A stretch of DNA of 38,847 nucleotides from Chloroflexi bacterium RBG_13_51_36. GTDB taxonomy: Bacteria > Chloroflexota > Dehalococcoidia > GIF9 > AB-539-J10. The notes beneath the pieces are model-generated. The model was not told the DNA's origin, searched no databases, and saw only the letters and a program-made list of their open reading frames with translations. Both the position numbers and the translations under genes were made by a program. Location: NCBI GenBank assembly GCA_001796515.1, contig MGMS01000026.1, positions 1-38,847 on the forward strand, read 5' to 3'. Shown one piece after another: positions 8,768 through 16,932 of this stretch (position 1 is the stretch's first letter; each line of letters opens with the position of its first letter).

Positions 8768-10501
8768 ATGAAGAAAAAAGTCGCCAGCATAATCATAATT
8801 ATCATATGTTTCTCCCTATTACCCCTTTTTGCCTGTAATGGCGAGATCAAGAACCCTGGGACCTTTGTCATAGCGTGTCCTTTCGATATTGGCAGTCTGG
8901 ATCCCGCCTATGCCTATGATGTCGAAAGTGCCGGGCAAATACTCAACATTTATGACACACTGATCGAATTTGATGGCAATAGTACGAGCAAGTTTGTCCC
9001 ATCGCTGGCCACAGAGTGGACGATCTCTGAAGATGGAAAGACCTATAGATTCAAAATCCGTGATGGGGTGACTTTTCATAATGGGAATCCATTGACCCCG
9101 GAAGATGTGGAGTACTCATCTGAAAGGGGGATGGTTCAAGATTACGTCCTGGGACCGCAGTGGATGTTTTTTGAGCCCCTCTTTGGTTTGGGAACTTATA
9201 CCTCTCGAACCGAGGACGGTCTCGTCCCGCTTGAGGAAATCACGAGCAAAGTAGAAGTCGATGGCCAATGGGTACAATTCAATCTGGCTACCCCATATGA
9301 ACCGTTCTTACAGATTCTTGCCTCCTCCTGGGGTTCTGTCGTTGACAAGGATTGGTGCATACAAAACGGTGATTGGAATGGAACCGAGGAATCATATGAA
9401 GCTTTGAATGATCCTGCTCCTGGCGGCTCGCCGATCCATTCGATAGCTAATGGTAGCGGCCCATTCCAGCTAGAGCTCTGGGAACCTGGAGTTCAAATCA
9501 CGTTGACAAGAAATGATGACTACTGGGGTGAACCAGCCAGCTTTGAAAGAGTTGTTACCCAGATAGTTGACGAATGGGGAACGAGAAAATTGATGCTACA
9601 GCTGGGTGACGCTGACTGTGTTCTGGTGCCATTTGAGCAAATCCAGGAAACAAAGGAAATGCCAGGAATCCTGGTTTATGAAAATGAACCTGCCCTACTG
9701 AATCAAGCGCTTTTCTTCCAATTTGACATTGATCCTACCAGCACTTTGATCGGCACTGGTCAGTTGGATGGCAACGGCATACCCACCGATTTCTTCACTG
9801 ATATTGATGTACGAAAGGGTTTTGCCTATGCCTTCGACTGGGAGGCTTATATCGAGGATGCAATGACGGGTTATGGCGAGCAAATATCTTCGCCGATGGT
9901 CAACGGCATACCTTACTATAGACCCGACTGGCCAAGCTATGAACTGGATCTGGCACAAGCAGAGGCCCACTTGCGGGCGGCTTGGGATGGACTGCTATGG
10001 GAAAATGGTTTTGAGATTACGCTTGTACATGCGTCAGGAGACATCACGGGAAAGATTGCCTGTGAAATATTGCAGAATAATCTATTTGAGATCAATCCAC
10101 TATTTAAGATAAATATCCAGTTAATGGGGTGGCCAACCATACTTAGTGAGATGACGATAGGACGTTTGCCTATGTATTCCAACGGCTGGACCGCTGACTA
10201 TGCCGACCCTCACAATTTCGTCTTTCCTTACATGCATAGCCAGGGGACATTCGCGCAAGCGCAGCGATACAGTAATGAAGCAGTAGATGATCTCATTGAA
10301 CAGGCAATCTCCTCAAATAACCATACAGAAAGACAGGCACTTTACGACCAGCTGGCAGAACTGTATTATGAGGAAGTCCCCAGCATTATGATAGATCAGG
10401 TATTGGGTGTCTATCTCTTTCGAGACTGGATAAACGGTTTTGTTTACAACCCCATGAGACCAGTATATGCAATGTATGCATATTACCTAAGTAAAGGATA
10501 A
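8768..10501 (+). CDS. ABC transporter substrate-binding lipoprotein (SBP_bac_5, peptide/nickel type)
   Basis: A periplasmic-side or membrane-anchored solute receptor of the oligopeptide/dipeptide/nickel family (DppA/OppA-like). A lipobox LPLFAC is near residue 22 of the chosen start, so the protein should be lipidated on that cysteine. The family hallmarks GSLDPAYAYDVESAGQI, an LATEWTISEDGKTYRFKIRDGVTFHNG block, and a C-terminal dimer-like lobe with YADPHNFVFPYMHS are present. The start at 8768 gives a six-base gap after GAGGAGG; the ATG at 8765 is also possible. No permease or ATPase gene is nearby, so it must work with a transporter encoded elsewhere or act as a receptor. Confidence 0.95.
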   Translation: MKKKVASIIIIIICFSLLPLFACNGEIKNPGTFVIACPFDIGSLDPAYAYDVESAGQILNIYDTLIEFDGNSTSKFVPSLATEWTISEDGKTYRFKIRDGVTFHNGNPLTPEDVEYSSERGMVQDYVLGPQWMFFEPLFGLGTYTSRTEDGLVPLEEITSKVEVDGQWVQFNLATPYEPFLQILASSWGSVVDKDWCIQNGDWNGTEESYEALNDPAPGGSPIHSIANGSGPFQLELWEPGVQITLTRNDDYWGEPASFERVVTQIVDEWGTRKLMLQLGDADCVLVPFEQIQETKEMPGILVYENEPALLNQALFFQFDIDPTSTLIGTGQLDGNGIPTDFFTDIDVRKGFAYAFDWEAYIEDAMTGYGEQISSPMVNGIPYYRPDWPSYELDLAQAEAHLRAAWDGLLWENGFEITLVHASGDITGKIACEILQNNLFEINPLFKINIQLMGWPTILSEMTIGRLPMYSNGWTADYADPHNFVFPYMHSQGTFAQAQRYSNEAVDDLIEQAISSNNHTERQALYDQLAELYYEEVPSIMIDQVLGVYLFRDWINGFVYNPMRPVYAMYAYYLSKG

Positions 10502-10569
10502 TGGCAATTCAGTAGTGGTATAAAGGAGATTGGTCGGTAACCTGATACTCTCCGAATCCGCGAATGCAC

Positions 10570-10594
10570 AATGGGTCAAATCCAGCCGTTGTCA
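10570..10594 (+). repeat. tRNA 3'-end-like sequence, copy 4
   Basis: AATGG-GTCAAAT-CCAGC-CGTTGTC-A, 68 bases after the lipoprotein gene. It is the most degenerate of the group; the T loop and acceptor strand keep the same spacing as the real tRNA at 5187-5259. Confidence 0.45.
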
Positions 10595-10638
10595 TTTGCC
10601 TTTAGCTCCATGAGGGTGAAGCAGTAGAAGCCCGGTGC

Positions 10639-11376
10639 TTACTTAGCAATGTAAAATCGCCAGGCACAAAACCAGGTCTTGGGATGTTCGTCGGGAGGGC
10701 AGCTAATACAATCGACCCTGATCTTGGGATCCATTGTTCTGGCAAATGTCTCAAATTCCACCAATCCCGCCGATTTGCATGGGTAATCGGGCAACCTCTG
10801 GCTTCCTCTTGTCCTCTGGACCAGGCATTTCACCATACGAAGGACGAGCTCGTCGCCTGACCTTTCGATGGTCTGCTCATTGATGTTGGCGTAGAGCCGA
10901 AACTTCAAAGCCTGTTCCAGGCCGTCCAAACCGCTTTGCTCGGGAAGATGTAGAAATGACTTTATCATACTTGCTTCCACAGGCGAATATCTGGTCCAAC
11001 AGGTATCGTTACATCTTTTACTGGTATACATGTCATGGTTATCCTCAACAGCCCGGAACCACACCCCGTCATTTGTCAGCCAGTTAGCGGACATGGCATT
11101 TATCAGACTGATCAGTTTTTCCTTTTCCATGTCGATTAGCCAGAGCGGCAGGCCGTCATCAGTTTGAAAACCGAGAGTCCTGGACAGGCGGTTTATGGCT
11201 ATGGGGAAGAAGGAGCCAGACACCTGTTCCTCGAGCCGAATAGCTTCTTCCAGGCCCAGTTGGTGAGTGACCTCGCCAAACCATATGCCGTAATGCAGTA
11301 CTATCCTTCTAAACACATCGACGGCATAACGGGCCAGCTGAATTTGACTGAGTTGCTCCAGAGAGTCTGTGCCCAT
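10639..11376 (-). CDS. Cysteine-containing cytosolic protein, DUF6125-like
   Basis: A 245-residue soluble protein of the type found in anaerobes and Dehalococcoidia and usually labelled hypothetical or DUF6125. The N-terminal half is helical (VFRRIVLHYGIWFGEVTHQLGLEEAIRLE). The C-terminal half holds conserved cysteines (SKRCNDTCWTRYSP, LPDYPCKSAGLVEF, RVDCISCPPDEHP) and ends WFCAWRFYIAK. This pattern recalls L-2-amino-thiazoline-4-carboxylate hydrolase-like proteins that bind small molecules or metals. Function is unknown and the family name is my recollection. It appears to be transcribed alone. Confidence 0.75.
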   Translation of the reverse strand: MGTDSLEQLSQIQLARYAVDVFRRIVLHYGIWFGEVTHQLGLEEAIRLEEQVSGSFFPIAINRLSRTLGFQTDDGLPLWLIDMEKEKLISLINAMSANWLTNDGVWFRAVEDNHDMYTSKRCNDTCWTRYSPVEASMIKSFLHLPEQSGLDGLEQALKFRLYANINEQTIERSGDELVLRMVKCLVQRTRGSQRLPDYPCKSAGLVEFETFARTMDPKIRVDCISCPPDEHPKTWFCAWRFYIAK

Positions 11377-11492
11377 GTTTCTTTCTCCCTGAGTTCAGTT
11401 CCGCAGTATCTCAGGAAACAAATGTTCCTTGCTAGAAGGTTGAACACGCGATGGCCGCAGAGCGTCGAAGTGCAAAATCAGAGTGCGCTCTC

Positions 11493-11669
11493 TTAACCGC
11501 CCACTACGCGGCCCAGATAGTACGGCCACACTACTATGGCCAGTATGATCTGCCACCAGACCAGATTGGCATAGCCAATCGTAAATAGCCAGCCGATGAA
11601 CCATATGGGGCCAATCAAGGTCGGCGCGCCGCGGCGGCGGTACCAGCGTTGCTTCTTTTCCTCTGCCAT
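11493..11669 (-). CDS. Small membrane protein, 58 residues
   Basis: It begins MAEEKKQRWYRRRGAPTL at the ATG at 11669, preceded by GGAGTGAA. A charged N-terminus is followed by two hydrophobic, tryptophan-rich segments (IGPIWFIGWLFTIGYANL and WWQIILAIVVWPYYLG), then VVGG and a TAA stop. The positive-inside pattern suggests a cytoplasmic N-terminus. I do not recognise a family. It lies between a DUF6125-like gene and a membrane-protein pair on the same strand. Confidence 0.65.
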   Translation of the reverse strand: MAEEKKQRWYRRRGAPTLIGPIWFIGWLFTIGYANLVWWQIILAIVVWPYYLGRVVGG

Positions 11670-11831
11670 GTTTCACTCCTTCTGCAACATAACGTATTCT
11701 TGATTTGATGGTTTCCCCAGCAATACACTAATGATACCCTTTACTCAATGGCAAAATCCAGTCTCGATGATGCAGGCACGTCTGCAGTACCTCGAGAGCG
11801 ATTCTACATTGAGCCCACATTTCACCAAGCG

Positions 11832-12365
11832 CTATCCGACAATGCCATAGCCACCGGTGACCGGGTCTCTGAAGAGCGGAAATTGTGGTGGATAGAAGGT
11901 GAACACCACGAAGAGAATAGCCAGGACGGCCAAAGCAATTGGGGCGAAGCGGTTGAGCCTGTCAGGCAATGGAGAGGCACTCAGTAATTTGTAGCTCACC
12001 AGTTGCCCGACCACGACAGCTACAACAAAAATCGCGATGTCAACTGGCAGGAGCCCATGCCCCAGCATAGCTGTGTACGCATAGAAAAGAACCACAATAG
12101 CGATTGGCATTAGATAAATGCCCAGAGTTTTGGCAAAGGGAAAGTTTGCCGCCGAACTCCCGAAGCGGCCATATTCCAGGGCCGCATATACCAATGCCGG
12201 CCAAAAGCCCAGCTTCAGATGCTCCCATACACTCTCATTCACGGCAGCAATCGGAGCGATGGGGACCGCGCGCCCGGACCACTCGAAAACAAAGTGCAGC
12301 ACTGTTCCCAGAACAACTATGAAGACTATTCCCCCTAGCTCCCAGCGCAAAATACTTCGTTTCAC
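11832..12365 (-). CDS. Multi-pass membrane protein, DUF6512-like
   Basis: A 177-residue integral membrane protein with about five helices. The recognisable block is HFVFEWSGRAVPIAPIAAVNESVWEHLK near the N-terminus, as in proteins labelled DUF6512. The reading frame extends to 12425, but I choose the GTG at 12365. It lies eight bases after the stop of the upstream gene and follows a GAGGT ribosome site, and the alternative would translate the repetitive tail of that gene in another frame. The two genes form an operon, which suggests a shared envelope role. Confidence 0.75.
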   Translation of the reverse strand: MKRSILRWELGGIVFIVVLGTVLHFVFEWSGRAVPIAPIAAVNESVWEHLKLGFWPALVYAALEYGRFGSSAANFPFAKTLGIYLMPIAIVVLFYAYTAMLGHGLLPVDIAIFVVAVVVGQLVSYKLLSASPLPDRLNRFAPIALAVLAILFVVFTFYPPQFPLFRDPVTGGYGIVG

Positions 12366-12375
12366 CGTTATTACC

Positions 12376-13179
12376 TCACGGAGCTGATATCCCAGGTCCA
12401 GGTCCAGGTTCAGGCTCAGGCTCAAGCTCAGCCGCAGCCGTCCCTTTTCTCCAGCGGAGCCACAAAGCCCAGGCCGTTACCAGCACCGCCAGCACGGCAA
12501 TATAGATTTCCGCATGAATGTCGGTAAAGAGTCCAGCCGCCCGGAAAACCAGGCTGTAGTTCAGTAGGCCGTGAAGGAAAGAGGTTATGAGGTAAAACTG
12601 CCATCCCCAACCCTTGGCCAGGCCATACCCGGCCAGGGCGGAAAAGGCGATGTGAGCCGCTACGGTGAAGAACCTCTCCCAGAATGCAAGTAATGCCGTG
12701 AAGCCGTAGGTTTGTACCAAATCCAACGTCCACCCTGAGAGTACCCCCTGCGCTTCGAAGATGGCAAATCCGGCTCCAGCCACGGCGCCGATGACAAGGC
12801 CAAGCTTGGGGTCAAGACTCTTCCCGCTACGCCACCAGTAAACAACAACCGGCACCAGCTTCGACCCTTCCTGGACCAGCCCGGTGAGGAGTATTTGCGG
12901 TATTGCCGCCAGCAGAATCCAGCGCGCAAGGACCTCCTGGCTCCAGAAATGATTCAGCGCTTGTCCGGCCCAAACCTGAAGAGGATATTGAATGAAGCAA
13001 ACAGCAGCCAACGTCAGGAAGGCACTGCTTGCGAGCACCGCCCACAGCCAGGGTCTCTTAAACAGCGACGGCCAGTAGCAGGCCAGCCAGACCGCACCGA
13101 AGACTATAGCCAGACCAAGCCCCAGAGCAGCGGGGGTTTCAAAGAATGATTTGAAATAGCCGAGCATCTGATCTATCAT
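12376..13179 (-). CDS. PrsW-like intramembrane protease
   Basis: A 267-residue multi-pass protein resembling PrsW/YhfC/CPBP-type intramembrane proteases. Key blocks are LVQEGSKLVPV (the EExxK-like motif, with Gln for the first Glu), GFAIFEAQG, AAHIAFSALAGYGLAKG and SFLHGLLNYSL, giving the expected Glu and His residues within helices. In well-studied relatives these enzymes cleave anti-sigma factors. The ATG at 13179 follows AGGAGG. The C-terminus is a cytoplasmic-type EPEPEPGPGPG tail encoded by seven tandem hexanucleotides. The Gln substitution leaves activity uncertain. Confidence 0.78.
   Translation of the reverse strand: MIDQMLGYFKSFFETPAALGLGLAIVFGAVWLACYWPSLFKRPWLWAVLASSAFLTLAAVCFIQYPLQVWAGQALNHFWSQEVLARWILLAAIPQILLTGLVQEGSKLVPVVVYWWRSGKSLDPKLGLVIGAVAGAGFAIFEAQGVLSGWTLDLVQTYGFTALLAFWERFFTVAAHIAFSALAGYGLAKGWGWQFYLITSFLHGLLNYSLVFRAAGLFTDIHAEIYIAVLAVLVTAWALWLRWRKGTAAAELEPEPEPGPGPGISAP
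12392..12433 (-). repeat. Seven tandem hexanucleotides encoding an acidic/proline tail
   Basis: On the plus strand the units are CCAGGT three times, TCAGGC twice, then TCAAGC and TCAGCC. They code for the Glu-Pro/Gly-Pro end of the PrsW-like protein. The repeat is near the stop codon and 27 bases before the next gene's GTG, so slippage would alter tail length. Confidence 0.8.
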
Positions 13180-13262
13180 GAATTCCTCCTACAATTTAAA
13201 CCAGTTCTTATCCAATTCATTGTACATGCAATCTTCGTGACTATTCTATCCTCAATATCGAT

Positions 13263-14675
13263 CTAAGAGAGCTCCACAGTATCTTTGTATTGGGGGACAT
13301 TCACGGTCCAGCCAGTCTTTTCTTTAACGAGCGCCGCGAAGCTGGTGGCTGCTTCTTCTTCCCCGTGGGTGATGAATACACAGCGCGGCGGGACGCGAAT
13401 GTCAGCCAGCCAGGCCAGCAATCCATCACGGTCCGCGTGGGCAGAAAAACCATCTATTTTTTCAATGTGTGCTCTGACCGGATGCATCTGCCCCAGTAGG
13501 CGGATTTCCTGGGCGCCATCCAGCAACATCCTGCCCGGCGTTCCTTGCGCCTGATAGCCGACAAATAGTATCGTGCTTTCCGGCCTTCCGATGTTATTGA
13601 CGATATGGTGCTTTATACGGCCGCCGGTTACCATGCCGCTGCCGGCTATGATGATGCTGCTTCCCCTTATGTTGTTAATGGCCTTAGACTCTTCCGTACT
13701 CTGTACTATTTTGAGCCTTTCAAAATTAAAAAAGGAATTACCCTGGCGCAGACGTTTCATCATCTCTTTGTCGAAGAGTTCAGCGTGATGTTTAAATACT
13801 TCGGTAATCCGTATTGCCATAGGGCTATCCAGAAAGACCGTTACAGGTGGAATTTCTTTGCGTAAGAACAATTCGTTCAGGTGATACAGCATCTCCTGGG
13901 ACCGTTCCAGAGCGAAACTGGGGACAATGATATTGCCCCCGGCTTCTACCGTCCTGTTGATGCAATCGCGCAGTTGCTTCTGAATATCGGTGTTCTCGTG
14001 CTCTTCGTGAGTACGGTCGCCGTAGGTCGACTCTACGACTATATATTCAGCTTCGTGGAAAAGAGTCGGGTCATTTATTATCGGGCGATCAGGCTCGCCG
14101 ATATCACCGGAAAAAATCAATCTGTGGTTCTTGCCGTCCTGCTTGATATTTATATTTATAGCTGCCGCCCCCAGCACGTGGCCCGCTTCATAATAGCAGC
14201 CTTCGATATCGCTGCTGATGTCAACACAGCTCAGGTATTCTACGGCGGAAAAATGCGCCTCGACTGCCTCGGCATCCTCCACAGTGTAGAGGGGCATTTC
14301 CGGATAGGGACCGCGGCGTCCTTCCTTCTTATGGCGTTCCCGCTTGAATGCGGCGTCCTCTGCCTGCAAGTGTGCGGCATCGAGAAGGATGATCTGGGCT
14401 ATCTCAGCCGTCGCCTGCGTGCAATATATCTTGCCCCGATATCCATCGCGTACCAGCTTAGGCAGAAGTCCACAATGGTCGAGATGGGCATGAGTGAGAA
14501 AAACGGCATCGAGCGACTCAGGATCAAATGGAAATGGCTGCCAGTTTCTCTCCTGGTACTTCCGCTCCTGGTACATGCCGCAGTCTATGAGCACTCGGGT
14601 ATTCTGGCTCTCCAAAAGATAACAAGAACCCGTGACATTCTTAGCTGCCCCCAGAAATGTCAGTTTACCCAGCAC
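13263..14675 (-). CDS. MBL-fold / beta-CASP RNA-processing nuclease
   Basis: A metallo-beta-lactamase fold hydrolase with an inserted beta-CASP domain, a family of RNA nucleases (archaeal CPSF-like, bacterial YsH1-type). Motifs are KLTFLGAAKNVTGS at the start, THAHLDHCG (HxHxDH), EAGHVLGAA, FSGDIGEPDRP, the beta-CASP part PSFALERSQEM, and C-terminal DGFSAHADRDGL and ITHGEEEA. All metal ligands appear intact. The frame reaches an ATG at 14738, but that codon overlaps a TATAAT box; I prefer the GTG at 14675, which follows GGGAG and directly precedes the conserved first strand. Likely role: RNA decay or processing. Confidence 0.92.
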   Translation of the reverse strand: MLGKLTFLGAAKNVTGSCYLLESQNTRVLIDCGMYQERKYQERNWQPFPFDPESLDAVFLTHAHLDHCGLLPKLVRDGYRGKIYCTQATAEIAQIILLDAAHLQAEDAAFKRERHKKEGRRGPYPEMPLYTVEDAEAVEAHFSAVEYLSCVDISSDIEGCYYEAGHVLGAAAININIKQDGKNHRLIFSGDIGEPDRPIINDPTLFHEAEYIVVESTYGDRTHEEHENTDIQKQLRDCINRTVEAGGNIIVPSFALERSQEMLYHLNELFLRKEIPPVTVFLDSPMAIRITEVFKHHAELFDKEMMKRLRQGNSFFNFERLKIVQSTEESKAINNIRGSSIIIAGSGMVTGGRIKHHIVNNIGRPESTILFVGYQAQGTPGRMLLDGAQEIRLLGQMHPVRAHIEKIDGFSAHADRDGLLAWLADIRVPPRCVFITHGEEEAATSFAALVKEKTGWTVNVPQYKDTVELS

Positions 14676-14736
14676 AGACGGTGCGACTCCCTGGTGATTT
14701 ACCTGACGGCGAAATTTCGCACGGCATATTCCTGCC

Positions 14737-14767
14737 ATTATAGCTTACGCATCATAAGTCCGGTCAA
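14737..14767 (-). promoter_or_regulatory. Promoter of the beta-CASP nuclease gene
   Basis: TTGACC (14767 to 14762) and a perfect TATAAT (14742 to 14737) lie on the minus strand with a 19-base spacer, slightly long. The -10 box overlaps the upstream ATG at 14738, which argues against that start. Confidence 0.55.
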
Positions 14768-14789
14768 ATCCCGCCACTTCCACCTGGTT

Positions 14790-15182
14790 TCACTTTCGAA
14801 TATCTTCCACTTTTCTTTTCCTGATCAGGGCGATATGCGTCGTAACCCCGATGGCAACGCAGATTAGCACTATCCTGATAACTATGTTCTGCACGGCAAA
14901 AGCTATAGTGAGTCCGATAGTCAGCCAGAGCAGGAACATGGTAAACACTTTTATCCTCATAGGCATCCCTCTGCCTTCGATGTAGTTCCTGACATAGGCC
15001 CCAAATATTCTGTTGTTTATAAGCCATTGATAGAACCGTTCGGAACTCCGCATATAGCAGGCCGCGGCGAGTAACAGGAAGGGGGTCGTCGGCAGAATCG
15101 GCACAAAAATACCGATAATCCCCAGTCCCGTGGATAGAGTCCCTGCTCCGATTAGAAGCCTTCTCTTTGCTGTTGCCCGCAT
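14790..15182 (-). CDS. DUF454 (YbaN family) inner membrane protein
   Basis: A 130-residue membrane protein with the DUF454 pattern: GIIGIFVPILPTTPFLLLAAACYMRSSERFYQWLINN followed by two further helices and a basic tail. The length is typical. The function of the family is unknown; YbaN homologues are often found near haem or envelope genes. The ATG at 15182 has no Shine-Dalgarno. A TATTAT box ends eight bases upstream, so the transcript may be leaderless or nearly so. Two perfect palindromes lie just upstream. Confidence 0.9.
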   Translation of the reverse strand: MRATAKRRLLIGAGTLSTGLGIIGIFVPILPTTPFLLLAAACYMRSSERFYQWLINNRIFGAYVRNYIEGRGMPMRIKVFTMFLLWLTIGLTIAFAVQNIVIRIVLICVAIGVTTHIALIRKRKVEDIRK

Positions 15183-15221
15183 CTGTATTTATAATACAGC
15201 TTCTTTTGATTTCATGAAATC
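15183..15221. promoter_or_regulatory. Two perfect palindromes ahead of the DUF454 gene
   Basis: CTGTATTTATAATACAG (15183-15199) has perfect 7-base arms and covers the likely -10 box. GATTTCATGAAATC (15208-15221) is a perfect 14-base palindrome nine bases away. Both look like sites for dimeric regulators. Confidence 0.6.
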
Positions 15222-15312
15222 CTCGGGCATTCATCCTGGTTGTAAGATATGTGTCGCAACTAGATAATTGGACCAAGGTTGGAGGGAAGTTGCATCGTTG
15301 AATGAATAGAGG

Positions 15313-15792
15313 CTAGCTTGAAAACTTCTTTATAGCCTCTTTAGCCCTGGCTATGATTTCCTCACCGGACATTTTGTACGACGTTATGGCGAAAGAGCCT
15401 GCCACCTTGCCCCGGCTTTTCTCGATTTTAGCCGTTATATTGGCCAGAGCCTTCTCGGCATTGTCGCCACCCATAGTGAAGAATGGAACGATATCCGGAC
15501 CGTCAAAATCTGTCTGGTATATGAATGAATTAACAGCTGGTGCTGGTCTGGAAGCCCAGATTGGAGAGCCGACAAATATCCTGTCATACTGCTTTATGTC
15601 AACTTCCATGGGACATATATTGCGCCCCCTGTTCGTGAAAGCCGCAAAGCCGCCACTGATATAGACGAACGGCACGGGTATGGGCCTTGTCTCCTGAATC
15701 TCCACCAGCGGCGCATTCAAGGTTTCGGCGATTGCCTGAGCTGCCAGCCTCGTCTTACCTGTCAGAGAATAATAAACTACCAGCGATGTCAT
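15313..15792 (-). CDS. Flavodoxin-family protein
   Basis: A 159-residue FMN-binding electron carrier or flavodoxin-like oxidoreductase. The N-terminal phosphate loop YYSLTGKTRLAAQAI, the middle block YDRIFVGSPIWASRPAPAVNSFI, and PFFTMGGDNAEKAL agree with the flavodoxin_4/FldA-like group. The ATG at 15792 follows GGAGAG; a TATAAT box is at 15823 to 15818. The 5' part of this gene and its promoter resemble a decayed copy at 16735-16819. Its electron partners are not encoded nearby. Confidence 0.9.
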   Translation of the reverse strand: MTSLVVYYSLTGKTRLAAQAIAETLNAPLVEIQETRPIPVPFVYISGGFAAFTNRGRNICPMEVDIKQYDRIFVGSPIWASRPAPAVNSFIYQTDFDGPDIVPFFTMGGDNAEKALANITAKIEKSRGKVAGSFAITSYKMSGEEIIARAKEAIKKFSS

Positions 15793-15847
15793 GCTCTCTC
15801 CAGCGATTGTTTCCTAGATTATAGCTATGATTCCGCACTTGCCTGAC

Positions 15848-16672
15848 CTAGATTCTCTGACATCTTGCACAATAATAAATGCTCCCACCCAAATATGCCT
15901 CTTTCTTGATTAGTGTACCGCATATTGGACAGGGTTGCCCGACAGTGTTCTTGCTCAGCCTGGTCTTATACGCTCCCGGTTTACCCAGAATGTCATTCTC
16001 GGTATCCCGGCCGCCTTTTGCAGTCATTTCCGAAAAAGTGTTCTTAATAGAGTCAAAAAGAACCTTCTGATCAGTAGCGGAGAGTGTACCTGCCCTCTTC
16101 TTCGGGTGCATTTTGGCGTTGAACAGGATGTCCTGCAAAACCCCGTTGCCGAGCCCGGGTATCCTTTGTTCCGTCGCCAGAAATGCCTTCAGCGACAATT
16201 TTGCGGTGCCCTGGTCAAACAAAGACCTGAAGTAGTCTTCGTCGAAGTCACCGGACAATGGAGAAGGCTTCTCTTGGGCTATAAGGTAGTATTTATTATC
16301 GTTCTTCCCTCCCGGGAAAGCCGATAGGCCGCCGTACATCTGCACCCAGCCGACCAGATGCGAACCGTCATCGAATTCGAGCAGCAACTGGTGCTTGTCC
16401 GGTAGCTTTTCACCACTATTGTAATAGCGCAAATTCACGCCGTCACTGAATAGCAGCTTCGCCATGCCAGCCGATATTTCCACCTGCCCTCCGTAGCTCG
16501 TGACCCCGCTGATTACCTTGCCAGTTAGCAGGCTTTTGTATTCCTGCGGGTCGCCGAAGTACCAGGCCAACTTATGCGGGGTTTGGGCGGCAATGACATT
16601 CTTGATTCTCTTGCCGACCACAGTCTTACTAATCTGTTCGGCCAAAACGGCGGCTTCGGGCAGTTCTATCAC
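15848..16672 (-). CDS. Fpg/Nei-like DNA glycosylase homologue lacking the catalytic Pro and Lys
   Basis: A 274-residue member of the MutM/Nei superfamily. The helix-two-turn-helix region (RIPGLGNGVLQDILFNAKMHP) and the C-terminal zinc finger (CPICG...YYCARCQ) are intact. It begins MIELPEAAVL, so the proline that normally becomes the N-terminal nucleophile is isoleucine, while the Glu is kept. The beta-hairpin lysine (GKY in Fpg) aligns with Gln in SYGGQVEI. DNA binding seems kept, but base excision and lyase activity by the usual chemistry look impossible. A canonical Fpg is encoded at 32422-33249, so this one may be a lesion-binding or specialised paralogue. Confidence 0.88.
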   Translation of the reverse strand: MIELPEAAVLAEQISKTVVGKRIKNVIAAQTPHKLAWYFGDPQEYKSLLTGKVISGVTSYGGQVEISAGMAKLLFSDGVNLRYYNSGEKLPDKHQLLLEFDDGSHLVGWVQMYGGLSAFPGGKNDNKYYLIAQEKPSPLSGDFDEDYFRSLFDQGTAKLSLKAFLATEQRIPGLGNGVLQDILFNAKMHPKKRAGTLSATDQKVLFDSIKNTFSEMTAKGGRDTENDILGKPGAYKTRLSKNTVGQPCPICGTLIKKEAYLGGSIYYCARCQRI

Positions 16673-16734
16673 TTTGATTCCTTAAGCAGCCCAGATGATA
16701 CCACATAGTTAAGTGCATGGCGACGAAGCTCAGA

Positions 16735-16819
16735 ATACTAGTGCAGCAATCAGGGCCAAAGAATAACAAGCTATCAGTGATTTCATGCTCTTTCCCGAAT
16801 ATCTGTGTCCTTGATTATA
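16735..16819 (-). pseudogene. Decayed copy of the flavodoxin 5' end and promoter
   Basis: On the minus strand a TATAAT box (16819 to 16814) is followed 28 bases later by GAGCATGAAATCACTG, close to GAGCATGACATCGCTG of the flavodoxin gene at 15792. The codons read MKSLIACYSLALIAA and then reach a TGA after 18 residues, against MTSLVVYYSLTGKTRLAA in the intact gene. It lies on the far side of the Nei-like gene from the intact copy. Confidence 0.55.
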
Positions 16820-16932
16820 CCTGGCCAGCGCCTTATTCTAGAACTCTGCCTGTATCAGAAGCTCGAAAATGTTACCATCGACCTTAATTTACCATGCTAT
16901 ACTTACAAAAAGCTGCAACTGTGGAGGTGCGT

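Noticed and set aside
11748-11987. 79-residue plus-strand open frame
   Set aside because: Mostly antisense to the DUF6512-like gene, with no ribosome site and no recognisable features.
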